A stretch of 64,000 nucleotides of DNA from a virus. Shown here in pieces: positions 1 through 8,294 of the stretch. The stretch is from positions 1 to 64,000 of the IMG/VR virus record IMGVR_UViG_3300030419_005456. The stretch is one strand, 5' to 3'. The notes beneath the pieces were generated by a model. It was not told the origin of the DNA. It saw nothing but the letters and a program-made list of their open reading frames with translations, and made no database searches. Position numbers and translations under genes: made by a program. Numbering within the stretch: position 1 is the first letter of the stretch; each line of letters opens with the position of its first letter.

Positions 1-338
1 CTACCGATGGTGGAGCTATTGATATAGATTGCAGTACGTCTAACTATCATGAAATTTTACTCAATGCTAATGCTTCATCTATAGTATTTACAAATGCAAC
101 TGCTGGACAAAGAATTGTAGTCAGAGTTAAACAGCACAGTAGTCATGTTGATTTGGACGCAACTAATGGCTGGAATAGTGTTACTGTTAATGGAAGTAGT
201 GGAACACTACACTGGCCCGGAGGAACAGAACCAACGCTAACGGAAGCAAACAACGCAATAGACATGTTTGGTTTTATTTTTACAAACACTGTAACTACCG
301 TACACGGATTCGTTTTAGGACAAGACATTAAGGCATAA
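1..338 (+). CDS. C-terminus of a phage fibre/adhesin-like structural protein (5' end outside window)
   Basis: The reading frame is open from base 3 to a TAA at 336-338, so this is the last ~111 codons of a longer gene. The visible part is beta-rich and Ser/Thr/Asn-rich. It ends with a segment of the type HWPGGTEPTLTEANNAIDMF followed by a short strand and a Gly near the end; this W-x-G-G-x-x-P-T-L-T-x(n)-D pattern closes many phage tail-fibre and receptor-binding proteins (family knowledge). The next gene starts 2 bases after the stop, so the genes are probably co-translated. A short internal TTG start at 153 is possible but unnecessary because the frame continues upstream. Exact role is unknown; a fibre role is inferred from the C-terminal pattern and the neighbours. 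Confidence 0.6.
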   Translation, partial: TDGGAIDIDCSTSNYHEILLNANASSIVFTNATAGQRIVVRVKQHSSHVDLDATNGWNSVTVNGSSGTLHWPGGTEPTLTEANNAIDMFGFIFTNTVTTVHGFVLGQDIKA

Positions 339-340
339 CA

Positions 341-1084
341 ATGGCAACTGTAACAGTACGACCTCAAGCAAATGACGAAGATGGCTTTATCCGTGATGGT
401 CAGGACGCCGGTTCAGGAATGGGAAATGAACAAACCATTACCACCAACGCCAGAATTAAGATGGGACACCATGGCGGAGTGTCTCTTGGTGATTCAGGTT
501 ATGATCCTGATACTTATTTTGGGTGGATACATCTTAAAGGTACTTCTGGTGGTGTTTCGGGTGGAACTGTCGGAATTACCCAAGGCTCTACCATTAACAG
601 TGCCAAGCTTTATCTTTATTACCATGCGAGTAACATGGACCCCAATATGGAGATGACAGATCCCGGCGAAGGATTTACAGTTGCGGCAGAAGATACAGAT
701 AGCGGATCTAAACCTACTTCTTATGCACATGTGGCGGGATGGACACTCACAAGCGCTACTGTTGCAACTGGAAGCCTTGCTGACTACGACAGTGACGACA
801 TGGCAGAATATAATGAAGAGTTTTCTGCTGGATGGTATCCTTCATCGGGTCTTGAAATAAAAACAGTAATACAGGAATTGGTAAACAGAAGTGGTTGGAG
901 TGCGCAGAATAATATAAATCTAAAATTAACCCCCGCCACAAAAGGGGATTATGAGTGGGATATAGAGTGGAAAGATTATGACAACCGGACTGGAAGTAAC
1001 TACCATCCAAAATTAGTAATAGACTATACCGCTGCTGGTGCTGGTCCAACAGATAATCCAGCCGCTTTTTTATTGTTTGTTTAG
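341..1084 (+). CDS. Beta-sandwich virion protein, DNRLRE-like
   Basis: 247 aa, ATG start two bases after the previous stop. The order is an N-terminal strand-rich segment (MATVTVRPQANDEDG), a Gly-rich middle, an 'AKLYLYYHAS' strand around residue 87, then 'VIQELVNRSGW' near 180 and a closing 'HPKLVIDY' strand. This layout (first strand, 'A.L.LY', 'W.....V..lvn...W', final 'P.L.I.Y') is that of DNRLRE/CBM-type beta-sandwiches found in secreted and phage structural proteins. No enzyme motif is seen. It lies among fibre-type genes, so an appendage or decoration role is inferred. The last ~15 residues are Pro/Ala/Leu-rich. Confidence 0.55.
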   Translation: MATVTVRPQANDEDGFIRDGQDAGSGMGNEQTITTNARIKMGHHGGVSLGDSGYDPDTYFGWIHLKGTSGGVSGGTVGITQGSTINSAKLYLYYHASNMDPNMEMTDPGEGFTVAAEDTDSGSKPTSYAHVAGWTLTSATVATGSLADYDSDDMAEYNEEFSAGWYPSSGLEIKTVIQELVNRSGWSAQNNINLKLTPATKGDYEWDIEWKDYDNRTGSNYHPKLVIDYTAAGAGPTDNPAAFLLFV

Positions 1085-1093
1085 AGGTAAGCC

Positions 1094-1738
1094 ATGTTTG
1101 GTCTCCAACCCGTAAGCGCTGGTCCACTTTCGGCATCAGCAGCAAAGATTGTCCATACTGGATCTGCCACTATATCAGCAGTTGCTACGCAGTCTGTTGC
1201 CTTCACGGTTTTGGGTACAGCCTCTCTTGGTACAGGCTCACCGTTCTCTCTAGGATTTAATACAGGATTCCAGCAGGGTATTTCTGTCATTGGTCAAGGG
1301 ACTATAATACAGGAATTTTTGGGTATTGTAACGGCTATTAGTGCCGATGGAATAGTGGAAAAACCGGGAATAACCAGTCTTGGCCCAACGTTCTCTATCA
1401 CTCCAAAACCACAAATACAATTAAGCCCACCTACTTCCATACAAACTGTAGGAAGTTTAAGCGGAAATAGTGTATTATTATTAGGAGGGAGTACTAACTT
1501 ATTACCCTTGGCGTCCATCCAAGCGGTATTAGTATCAAATCTGGATAATTTTGACGAAGTCGAATTTACCCTATATCTCGATAAATTAAGAGAGATTACG
1601 GGCTACATAGACAAAAGCCAAAGCCTTAACCTCTACATAGATAAGCAAAAAGCTATTGAACTGTATTTGGATAAGGTATTGTCGCACACTAAGTATATAG
1701 ACAAACAAAGAAGTTTTGAATTGGTGAGAGAAAAATAA
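1094..1738 (+). CDS. Virion-associated protein with five C-terminal Y-[LI]-D-K decapeptide repeats
   Basis: 214 aa, ATG preceded by GAGG. The first ~150 residues are Ser/Gly/Thr/Ile-rich with a proline-rich centre and no recognisable catalytic motif. The C-terminal ~55 residues are five copies of a ten-residue unit built on Y-[LI]-D-K; the Tyr codons lie at 1574, 1604, 1634, 1664 and 1694, exactly 30 bases apart. The function is not recognised. Its place between fibre-like genes suggests an appendage or linker protein. The next gene starts one base after its stop. Confidence 0.55.
   Translation: MFGLQPVSAGPLSASAAKIVHTGSATISAVATQSVAFTVLGTASLGTGSPFSLGFNTGFQQGISVIGQGTIIQEFLGIVTAISADGIVEKPGITSLGPTFSITPKPQIQLSPPTSIQTVGSLSGNSVLLLGGSTNLLPLASIQAVLVSNLDNFDEVEFTLYLDKLREITGYIDKSQSLNLYIDKQKAIELYLDKVLSHTKYIDKQRSFELVREK
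1571..1735 (+). repeat. Five decapeptide-coding repeats of exactly 30 nt (Y-[LI]-D-K-x6)
   Basis: Within the 1094-1738 gene the cores YLDK, YIDK, YIDK, YLDK, YIDK recur with a strict 30-base period. Nucleotides differ between copies (TATCTCGATAAA, TACATAGACAAA, TACATAGATAAG, TATTTGGATAAG, TATATAGACAAA) while the core residues are kept, so the repeat looks maintained at protein level rather than freshly duplicated. Confidence 0.85.
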
Positions 1739-1739
1739 T

Positions 1740-2048
1740 ATGCCAGCTAACGAAATACATCAAAACGACATAGGTACTAAATTTGTGGTCACCATAAAAG
1801 ACGGAAGCAGTGCCGTTGATGTTTCTGGAGCCACTACGAAACAGATCATTTTTAAAAAACCTTCTGGTACGACGCTGACAAAAGCGGCAGCATTTAACAG
1901 CGATGGGTCGGACGGCATAATTTACTATAGCGCTGCTTCTGAAGATTTAGACGAAACCGGAACATACAAAATACAGGGTAAGGTAGTAATTAGCGATGGA
2001 ACTTTTTACACGGACATTCAATCATTTAAAGTGCATAGAAATTTATAG
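1740..2048 (+). CDS. Small Ig-like virion protein, BppU N-terminal-like
   Basis: 102 aa. The pattern 'DIGTKFVVTIKD' ... 'VDVSGATTKQIIFKKPSG' ... 'DLDETGTYKIQGKV' ... 'SFKV' matches the beta-sandwich seen at the N-terminus of baseplate upper proteins (BppU_N-type) and in stand-alone phage appendage proteins. Strands are connected by DGSSA/DGSDG turns. There is no catalytic motif. It probably adapts or docks a receptor-binding appendage to the virion; this role is inferred from the fold. The following gene starts after an AGGAG site at 2048-2052. Confidence 0.55.
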   Translation: MPANEIHQNDIGTKFVVTIKDGSSAVDVSGATTKQIIFKKPSGTTLTKAAAFNSDGSDGIIYYSAASEDLDETGTYKIQGKVVISDGTFYTDIQSFKVHRNL

Positions 2049-2057
2049 GAGTCCAAT

Positions 2058-2570
2058 ATGGCTTGGCAAAATGAAATGTCCATTATAGTTCGTCATTTAG
2101 TTAATGATTTGGACTCCAGCGATTATACTTTTACTCAAGATAGAATCGAAGAAACTATACTAGTAAGCGCTCAATTGCTACTACACGAAGTAGACTTTGA
2201 GAATACTTACACTGTAGATGTAGATGCTTCAAGCTTGAGTCCAGATCCGACAAGTTCTTCTGACAAAGATGATGCATTTATTTCTTTGTTATGTTTAAAA
2301 TCAGCTTACATCCTCATAGGCAGCGAACTTAAAACACACGCTCTTAATGCTATTTCATTGAGAGACGGCCCATCAGCTTTAGATCTTAGGGGTATTGTTA
2401 GTGGATTAAAGATATTGTTAGATGACGTTACCAAGAGATACGAAGAAGCTAAGATGCAATACAAGGTGGGTGGAAGCGTAGCAGGACAAGCTATACTTGG
2501 ACCGTACTCTCCGGGTGCAGACAGTATAGCTAGAACAAATTTATCTAGCAGGTCAGGATGGTTTGAATAA
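2058..2570 (+). CDS. Putative head-tail connector / neck protein
   Basis: 170 aa, ATG at 2058 after a good SD (AGGAG). It looks mainly alpha-helical: 'IVRHLVNDLDSSDYTFTQDRIEETILVSAQLLL', a Ser/Asp-rich loop near residue 70, then helices 'AFISLLCLKSAYILIG' and 'SGLKILLDDVTKRYEEAKMQY'. Small all-helical proteins of this length with an early 'RIEE' helix are typical of gp6-type head-tail adaptors, but no diagnostic residue is seen. The stop overlaps the next start (TAATGG), so it is translationally coupled to the fibre gene. The C-terminus is Gly/Ser-rich and aromatic (SGWFE). It could also be another helical neck protein. Confidence 0.45.
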   Translation: MAWQNEMSIIVRHLVNDLDSSDYTFTQDRIEETILVSAQLLLHEVDFENTYTVDVDASSLSPDPTSSSDKDDAFISLLCLKSAYILIGSELKTHALNAISLRDGPSALDLRGIVSGLKILLDDVTKRYEEAKMQYKVGGSVAGQAILGPYSPGADSIARTNLSSRSGWFE

Positions 2571-4843
2571 TGGCAGAATATACACAAGCTAGCATAAAAA
2601 CTAAAATAGACGCCGATTTAGCCGATAATGTCCAAGGCGGTATTACGGCTGAAACTTTGCGTACTTCACTGAAGAACGTAGTAGACTCTGTAATTCCAAT
2701 TATGGCTAGCGGTGAAGATATCTACTTTATTAATGATTTAGATATCAGAGACAATTCTATTGTTAGTGCCAATCAGTCTCTCGGGTTGATTAATGGACAA
2801 TGGAGCAATAAAAACGTTGCCTCTATTGAGTTTCGCAGTGGTAGTGATACCACCAATAGAGATGATGCTCACATTGTTTTCTACACATCTGCTTCTGGGG
2901 TAGCTTCAACCACTGGTGGTCCCGGCCCTAAAAAGAGAATGACTATTGGATCAAATGGGGTTGTGACTGTTTTTGGAAGTGGACAAACGGACCCAGCAAT
3001 GTTTATCAGATCTATACACGGTTCTGGTCTTAATTTGCTACTTGACGATTCTCCGCAAAACGTTGCAGTTTTAAACGATACCAGTTTTAATCTAGGACAT
3101 TGGGCTAGTGGTTCCTCCGTCTTTACAGAGAGATTTACAATCAATCCTCTAGGATATGTAGGTATTGGCGTCAAACCTCTACAACCTTTACATATTAGAC
3201 ATTCTGGTGAAGCAATACGTTTTGACTCTCAAGTAAATGCCAATAACACTGCCGATCTTTATCTCGGAAAATATAGAACAGCAACCACCGCTTATGCAGA
3301 TAGTGATTTCTACATGGGGTTTGGGTTAGGTGTTAGTACATCTGCTAGTGGTGCTGGCTATTTCTTCATCGGTTCAGATTCAGATAGAGGTAAGTCTGTT
3401 GTTTCTACAGAAGCCTTATTTGTTTTAGACAGTGGCGGAAACGTTGCAATAGGAAACAACTACCCCAAAGAAAAACTTGAGATTGGAGATGGGCTGGGCA
3501 GAATAACTGCAAGCGGTGACGGTAATGCTGTTTCTATTGCTTCTAAAATGGGCGACTCCCATCTTTACTTGGGTTCTGGAAATGGCATATCCCACCTGTC
3601 TAATTATGGTCATATTAAATGGGAAGGTAACAAGCATAGACTTGTTATTGATACTAAAAGCGCACAAATCCCCAAAAGAGAACAGTTTGTAATTGATTCC
3701 ACCAATGGAAATGTGGGCATTGGTAATTCTGGTATTAGTGTTGTCCACACTTGGAGACCTAATCATAACCTGCATGTTTCTGGAAGTGGAACGCCTACAA
3801 CTCTAGCTGTAGAGAACGCCCTTAATACAAATACAGCAATACATATTGGTAAAGACACACATGGTAGCGGCATCTTAACATACTCAGGGACAGACGACGA
3901 AAAGGGCCACTGGGCAACTATAGGGTATAAATCTTCCAGTGAAGTTTTGAAAATTAATAATTCAGGCTCTTTTGTTCCTAGCCATCTGACTGTTAATAGG
4001 CTGGGACAAGTCGGTATTAATACGGATTCCCCATATAACAATACCAGCGTAGGTACAAATCATTTACATGTGTATGGAACCAACTCCGCTATGATTGTTG
4101 GAGACCCGTTTGGTGGAAGTAACTCAGCCTTGAGATTGCTTGGTTCCAGAAGTACTAATAACACGGCCTATGTTCAAACAGGAACAAGCGCTGCTGACAC
4201 AGATGCTAAATTAAGAATTACCAGATTCGATACAGATGGAACTAACTTCCACAAGATGGAAGTGTATGCAGATTCATCTCAGTTCCATGGCTCAGGTGTA
4301 TTCAATCAGGTTAGTCTCAATGGTAACTTGCTATTGAATGACAATTGGGTCAGTAATGATGGTGGCAATGAAGGTATAAGAGTTACCAATGCTGGTAAGG
4401 TTGGTATTAATGTGGCAGAGCCTACCTATGAACTCCAGCTTAGTAGCAACTCTGCTGGCAAGCCAATCAGTTCCGTTTGGTCTGTAGTTTCTGACCAGAC
4501 AACAAAAAAGAACGTTCAAACTTTAACAGGAAGCTTGAGCAAGATTATGGAGTTGCGACCTGTCAGTTTTAATTTTACTGAAGAATATTGCGACTATTTT
4601 TGCGCTCATGACCATGAATCTCAATACAACTTTATAGCTCAGGAAGTTGAAGAGGTCTTCCCAGAAGCGGTTAAGCTAAACAATGTAACATTGACAAGCC
4701 ATGCTACGGGGGAAACTAAGAATATACCGCTTAGATCTATTGATGCCCATATTATAAATATTCATATGGTCTCAGCATTGCAGGAACTTAAACAAGAACT
4801 GGAAGACGCTAAACAAAGAATTTCTGAACTTGAATCCTCATAA
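2570..4843 (+). CDS. Large tail fibre/spike with C-terminal S74 intramolecular chaperone
   Basis: 757 aa. The body (residues ~40-630) is beta-rich with recurring turns of the form G-x-V-G-I-G/N-x(4)-P-x(3)-L (for example 'GYVGIGVKPLQPLHI', 'GNVAIGNNYPKEKLEI', 'GKVGINVAEPTYELQL'), as in trimeric phage fibres. Residues ~635-735 are an S74-type endosialidase chaperone domain: 'SDQTTKKNVQTL', 'IMELRPVSFNF', 'YNFIAQEVEEVFPEAV', 'PLRSIDAHIINIHMVSALQEL'. A coiled coil of about 22 residues ends the protein. In this family the domain trimerises the fibre and then cleaves itself off through a Ser in the 'SD' region, so a mature fibre of ~630 residues is expected. It probably binds the host surface. Its start overlaps the upstream stop. 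Confidence 0.85.
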   Translation: MAEYTQASIKTKIDADLADNVQGGITAETLRTSLKNVVDSVIPIMASGEDIYFINDLDIRDNSIVSANQSLGLINGQWSNKNVASIEFRSGSDTTNRDDAHIVFYTSASGVASTTGGPGPKKRMTIGSNGVVTVFGSGQTDPAMFIRSIHGSGLNLLLDDSPQNVAVLNDTSFNLGHWASGSSVFTERFTINPLGYVGIGVKPLQPLHIRHSGEAIRFDSQVNANNTADLYLGKYRTATTAYADSDFYMGFGLGVSTSASGAGYFFIGSDSDRGKSVVSTEALFVLDSGGNVAIGNNYPKEKLEIGDGLGRITASGDGNAVSIASKMGDSHLYLGSGNGISHLSNYGHIKWEGNKHRLVIDTKSAQIPKREQFVIDSTNGNVGIGNSGISVVHTWRPNHNLHVSGSGTPTTLAVENALNTNTAIHIGKDTHGSGILTYSGTDDEKGHWATIGYKSSSEVLKINNSGSFVPSHLTVNRLGQVGINTDSPYNNTSVGTNHLHVYGTNSAMIVGDPFGGSNSALRLLGSRSTNNTAYVQTGTSAADTDAKLRITRFDTDGTNFHKMEVYADSSQFHGSGVFNQVSLNGNLLLNDNWVSNDGGNEGIRVTNAGKVGINVAEPTYELQLSSNSAGKPISSVWSVVSDQTTKKNVQTLTGSLSKIMELRPVSFNFTEEYCDYFCAHDHESQYNFIAQEVEEVFPEAVKLNNVTLTSHATGETKNIPLRSIDAHIINIHMVSALQELKQELEDAKQRISELESS

Positions 4844-4854
4844 GGAGATAAAAA

Positions 4855-5073
4855 ATGGCTAGTGACGTAACTGATCATGCAAAAACTAGTATTACCACCA
4901 CTAGAAACTATACCGTAGTTGTGGGTGCGCCAAAAGGCTCCACCACAGATGCATACGGATCTAACTACACTATTAACTCAACAATAAACGACGCTGCAAA
5001 TCTTGACACACTGTTTGACAAACTTGGCGATAGATTTGATGATCCTAGATACTACAATGGTGACAATAGCTAG
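4855..5073 (+). CDS. Small conserved-context virion protein, function unknown
   Basis: 72 aa after an excellent ribosome site (AAGGAG, 4842-4847) and ATG at 4855. Composition is Thr/Asn/Asp-rich with a central 'YTVVVGAPKGS' strand and an acidic C-terminal helix ('LDTLFDKLGDRFDD'). No family is recognised. The strong SD and the position between the fibre and neck genes argue that it is real. It could be a small adaptor or a fibre-assembly helper; no function can be assigned. Confidence 0.5.
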   Translation: MASDVTDHAKTSITTTRNYTVVVGAPKGSTTDAYGSNYTINSTINDAANLDTLFDKLGDRFDDPRYYNGDNS

Positions 5074-5081
5074 AGGTAGCA

Positions 5082-5573
5082 ATGGGTTTAAATATTCCAA
5101 CCAGCGTATTTAATAAACTAAACGAGGCTATTCTACTTTTTAATAGAACTTGCACGCTCGTCTATCCCGAAAAAAAAGAACGGTGTATTAATTGTTTTAC
5201 CAACACCATAGGGGGACGCTCCGTCAATTCTTATAGAAGTGGAGGACCGGTTTCTTTTAATAGGGGAAGCTTATGTCCTTTATGTGGGGGAGAGGGTTTT
5301 AAAAACGTAGAATTTACAAAAGATGTAGAACTAAGGGTTTATTATAACAGGAAGGAATTTATTGACGTTGGTGTTGAAGCTGATATACCCAGCAATGTTA
5401 TTCAAACTGTTGGGTTAATGTCAGACTATGCCGACATAATGAAAGCCAAGGAATTGTTAGTTTCCGTAGGGTCGCAAAATCAAGGGAGATATAAAAGGAT
5501 TAGTGAGCCTTACCCACAAGGCTTTAAACAGAATCCTACACAGTACGTTGTTATTTTTTGGGAAAGAGTTTAA
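5082..5573 (+). CDS. Neck/head-closure candidate with Cys4 zinc knuckle
   Basis: 163 aa. A zinc site is suggested by C-x2-C at residues ~35-38 (CINC) and C-x2-C-G-G at ~65-69 (CPLCGG). After it comes a beta-rich part: 'VELRVYYNRKEFIDVGVEADIPSNVIQTVG', 'ADIMKAKELLV', 'YKRISEPYPQGFKQNPTQYVVIFWERV'. That second half resembles a small beta-barrel of the head-completion/stopper type. The stop shares a base with the next start (TAATG). The role is inferred from position (between a connector-like gene and the tube gene) and fold impression; a DNA- or protein-binding zinc protein is the alternative. Confidence 0.45.
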   Translation: MGLNIPTSVFNKLNEAILLFNRTCTLVYPEKKERCINCFTNTIGGRSVNSYRSGGPVSFNRGSLCPLCGGEGFKNVEFTKDVELRVYYNRKEFIDVGVEADIPSNVIQTVGLMSDYADIMKAKELLVSVGSQNQGRYKRISEPYPQGFKQNPTQYVVIFWERV

Positions 5574-6250
5574 TGGCTAAAAATAATCTATGGCTTAAGA
5601 TAACAACCCCGGAACATCGAATTGAAAAGATGATTATTGAACAGTTGGCGCAAAGACTTAGGTCATCAATAAATAAAGTGGCTCAAGTTGGACCAAGCCA
5701 GTTAAGGCCGATAGTTGAAAATGCTATTTTAGGCTGCCCGGAAATGCAGTCTCTGGCAGGAGGTAAACTGGCCGGTCAGTTAGGATTATACCCTAGTCAA
5801 CAAAGCAGTGCGCCTCTACAAATAGCTGCTGCTGTAAGTGATAATGTTGAATTACAACCAACGGCTATTAGAACCGCAGGTGGAAAATTAAGTGGAGGTT
5901 TACTGCTACAAATACAGCCAACAGATTTTAAAGATGTTTTAGGTATACCAGACTCAAAAGTAAGATACAAGGGGGGAACAAGAGACCAGACACGAATTAT
6001 AGAGTGGTTGGACTGGCTTCTACTAAGAGGGGATAAGATAATTGTAAGTAAATACCATGTAGTGTATGACGGCAGAGGTAGGAGTGGGATAGCATCAATG
6101 AAAAAAGGGGGGATGTTTAGAATAGACCCCGCTTTTTCTGGAACAACAGAAGATAATTTTATATCAAGAGCATTGGCAGGGCCGGAAGCAAGAAGCATGA
6201 TACTAGTAGCAATAAACAGGGTTTGGCAAACATTCTGGAGTTCACTGTAG
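5573..6250 (+). CDS. Putative tail-completion / neck protein
   Basis: 225 aa from the ATG at 5573, chosen over an in-frame TTG at 5558 because it makes the TAATG coupling with the upstream gene. The N-terminal half is helical ('EKMIIEQLAQRLRSSINKVAQVGPSQLRPIVENAI'), then a small strand segment, then 'TRIIEWLDWLLLRGDKIIVSKYHVVYD' and 'GMFRIDPAFSGTTEDNFISRAL'. Ending with a basic/aromatic strand and an 'F..RAL' helix is compatible with HK97-gp10-like completion proteins, but the similarity is only architectural. A structural role in the neck is inferred from gene order. Confidence 0.4.
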   Translation: MAKNNLWLKITTPEHRIEKMIIEQLAQRLRSSINKVAQVGPSQLRPIVENAILGCPEMQSLAGGKLAGQLGLYPSQQSSAPLQIAAAVSDNVELQPTAIRTAGGKLSGGLLLQIQPTDFKDVLGIPDSKVRYKGGTRDQTRIIEWLDWLLLRGDKIIVSKYHVVYDGRGRSGIASMKKGGMFRIDPAFSGTTEDNFISRALAGPEARSMILVAINRVWQTFWSSL

Positions 6251-6258
6251 GTTAAAAA

Positions 6259-7272
6259 ATGGCTAACGAACACTTAAAACTCAATAAAGTCAATAATATA
6301 GGCGATAGCACGCTTACGTCTATGCTTAGTGATAATATTATTGAATTTTTCAATTGGACACTAATGGACAATGGTGGATTTTTTAACATTAATATTCCTA
6401 CATCTGGACACTACGGCGGAGACAAACATAAATTAAGGCTAGTAAATGATCCGAGATATGACTCTGGTCAAGTCTGGGAGGGGTTCAGGTCTAACTGGGT
6501 TTGGGAAAGTGGTCTTTCATGTGACACACAACCTTTGGTGACACAAAAGTGGCAAAGCCCCGGTGTTTCCGGCGTTTTTGTTAACGGAGGGTTTTACCCT
6601 TCTGGTCATAGCACTTACGGACACCATATAGATTATCCTCGTGGTAGAGTTATTTTTGACAGTGCTATAAGTACAAGCTCTGCTGTGACAGCAGAATTTA
6701 GCTATAAGTGGGTAAATGTAGTTCCTGCGGACGAGAGATTTTTTAGAGAAATTCAATATAGATCTCAGAGAGCCGATGGCGACTTTAATTACACAGCTTC
6801 TGGGGACTACTCTCAGTTGGCTGAAAATAGATTGCAACTACCTGTATTAGCTGTAGAAACAACTACTAGACGTACACTTAAACCCTATGCGTTGGGGTCT
6901 AAGACACATTTTGTTAATTCAGACGTTGTTTTTCATGTATTAGCAGAAGATGATTATACAAGAGACAAATTAATGGATATAGTTTCTTTTCAAGATGAGA
7001 AAACTATATACATGTTTGATAGCGATAGAATAGGAAGAAAGAACGCTTTCCCCTTAGATTATAGGGGTTCCGTGAAGCCAAGTGGTCTCAGATATCCAGA
7101 TTTGGTAAAGCCTAGTGGACACGAAACAGGATCAATAGAGAAGAAAGGCTACAGATGGAGTGTAGCGGACGGAAAGATGACATTTACAAATGCCAGAATA
7201 CAGGAGGGTAGCGCGATAAGCCCTAATTTATACCATGGTGTGGTTAGGCTAAACGCGGAGGTAATTACGTAA
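6259..7272 (+). CDS. Virion protein in the tail-terminator position, family not recognised
   Basis: 337 aa, ATG at 6259. It is mixed alpha/beta and rich in Tyr, Gly and Ser; visible blocks include 'MLSDNIIEFFNWTLMDNGGFFNIN', 'HHIDYPRGRVIFD', 'AEFSYKWVNV', 'VVFHVLAEDDYTRDKLMDIVSFQDEKTIYMFD' and 'MTFTNARIQEGSAI'. No catalytic motif is seen. It sits directly before the tube gene, the usual place for the terminator or joining protein, though it is longer than most terminators. A promoter-like element follows it. Confidence 0.4.
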   Translation: MANEHLKLNKVNNIGDSTLTSMLSDNIIEFFNWTLMDNGGFFNINIPTSGHYGGDKHKLRLVNDPRYDSGQVWEGFRSNWVWESGLSCDTQPLVTQKWQSPGVSGVFVNGGFYPSGHSTYGHHIDYPRGRVIFDSAISTSSAVTAEFSYKWVNVVPADERFFREIQYRSQRADGDFNYTASGDYSQLAENRLQLPVLAVETTTRRTLKPYALGSKTHFVNSDVVFHVLAEDDYTRDKLMDIVSFQDEKTIYMFDSDRIGRKNAFPLDYRGSVKPSGLRYPDLVKPSGHETGSIEKKGYRWSVADGKMTFTNARIQEGSAISPNLYHGVVRLNAEVIT

Positions 7273-7287
7273 AAAAACTATACAGTT

Positions 7288-7322
7288 TGGTGTATAATAC
7301 AATGGTAAAACAATTTAACCCG
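7288..7322 (+). promoter_or_regulatory. Promoter-like motif TGGTGTATAATA plus TTAACCCG leader element (copy 1)
   Basis: In the 67-base gap before the tube gene lies TGGTGTATAATA (7288-7299), which contains a perfect TATAAT at 7293-7298 and lacks a good -35 box. TTAACCCG follows at 7315-7322, then the SD AGGAG (7327-7331) and ATG at 7340. The same 12-mer and the same TTAACCCG occur once more in an intergenic gap, before 40241. TATACA/TGTATA (7280s-7296) also forms a 6-bp inverted repeat over the -10 region. A late virion promoter is inferred. Confidence 0.6.
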
Positions 7323-7339
7323 TTTTAGGAGAGAAAATA

Positions 7340-8281
7340 ATGGCAGCTAAAAGAGTATATTGGGCTATTGAAGCCCTAGCCGTCAGTTCCGGCGCAGCAG
7401 ACGGCGCGCCAAAAGGTGGTGGCGCACTAGCAGCGGCAGACTTTGTCTCTGGCGTACAAAGTGTAGGTATTACCACTACGTTTAATCTAGAGCAAGTTTT
7501 CCAATTAGGTCAGCTTTCTTTGTATCAAGACGTAGAAGAAGTACCTGATGTTGAAGTCACAGTAGAAAGAGTTATGGATGGTCAAGCCCTTCTCTATACA
7601 AGAGCTATGGGTGGTACTGGAACTATTTCCGCACTTCAAAACAATAGAGCAGATGTTTACTTTTCTGTCTACAGTGATGATAAAGATCGCGCTGGAGATG
7701 GCAACCCTGATACTACAGTTTTCTGTTCTGGCATGTATGTATCTTCAGCTTCGTTTACTTTCCCAACGGATGGTAACCTGACTGAATCTATTACTATGGT
7801 AGGAAACCATGCTGAATGGGGAACGGCTAGCGGCAACTCTTCTGGCGCTCCAGATTCTGACATGAGTGGTTCTGTTAAGCGTAGACAAGATGTTACTAAC
7901 ATGTCTACTATTATCAGTAATCTTGCTAGTGATATTGGTTCTACTGCTAAAGTCACCAACATGACTGTTAGTGTTGACTTTGGTCGTGAACAGATCAATA
8001 TTCTTGGTCAGAAACTTCCTTACCATAGATATGTTACTTATCCTGTTGAAGTTACTTGTGAAATTGAAACGCTTGCGATTGGCGGGGCTAACGTAAGCGC
8101 TTATCCAGAACAGGATAATGTGGGGGCAAGGACTATTAGCATTGCTGCTGGTGGTCATACGATTAACCTTGGAGCCGCTAATAAACTTCAAACGGTAACG
8201 TGGGGAGGTGGCTCGACCGGTGGTGAAAATGCCACAATTTCATATTCATATCGTAACTTTAACGATTTGACTGTGAGCTAG
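7340..8281 (+). CDS. Major tail tube protein
   Basis: 313 aa with a strong SD (AGGAGAG). The N-terminal half ('FVSGVQSVGITTTFNLEQVFQLGQ', 'EEVPDVEVTVERVMDG') has the strand pattern of phage tail-tube proteins that stack as hexamer rings; later strands include 'FCSGMYVSSASFTFPTDGNLTESITMVG' and 'NMTVSVDFGREQINILGQKLPYHRY'. The C-terminal ~70 residues (after 'VTCEIETLAIGG') look like an add-on, possibly surface-exposed. It has its own promoter-like motif upstream and a strong terminator downstream, which fits a high-copy product, and it precedes the chaperone and tape-measure genes as tube genes do. Tube identity is inferred from fold pattern and order. Confidence 0.7.
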   Translation: MAAKRVYWAIEALAVSSGAADGAPKGGGALAAADFVSGVQSVGITTTFNLEQVFQLGQLSLYQDVEEVPDVEVTVERVMDGQALLYTRAMGGTGTISALQNNRADVYFSVYSDDKDRAGDGNPDTTVFCSGMYVSSASFTFPTDGNLTESITMVGNHAEWGTASGNSSGAPDSDMSGSVKRRQDVTNMSTIISNLASDIGSTAKVTNMTVSVDFGREQINILGQKLPYHRYVTYPVEVTCEIETLAIGGANVSAYPEQDNVGARTISIAAGGHTINLGAANKLQTVTWGGGSTGGENATISYSYRNFNDLTVS

Positions 8282-8294
8282 AATTTTTAGCAAT

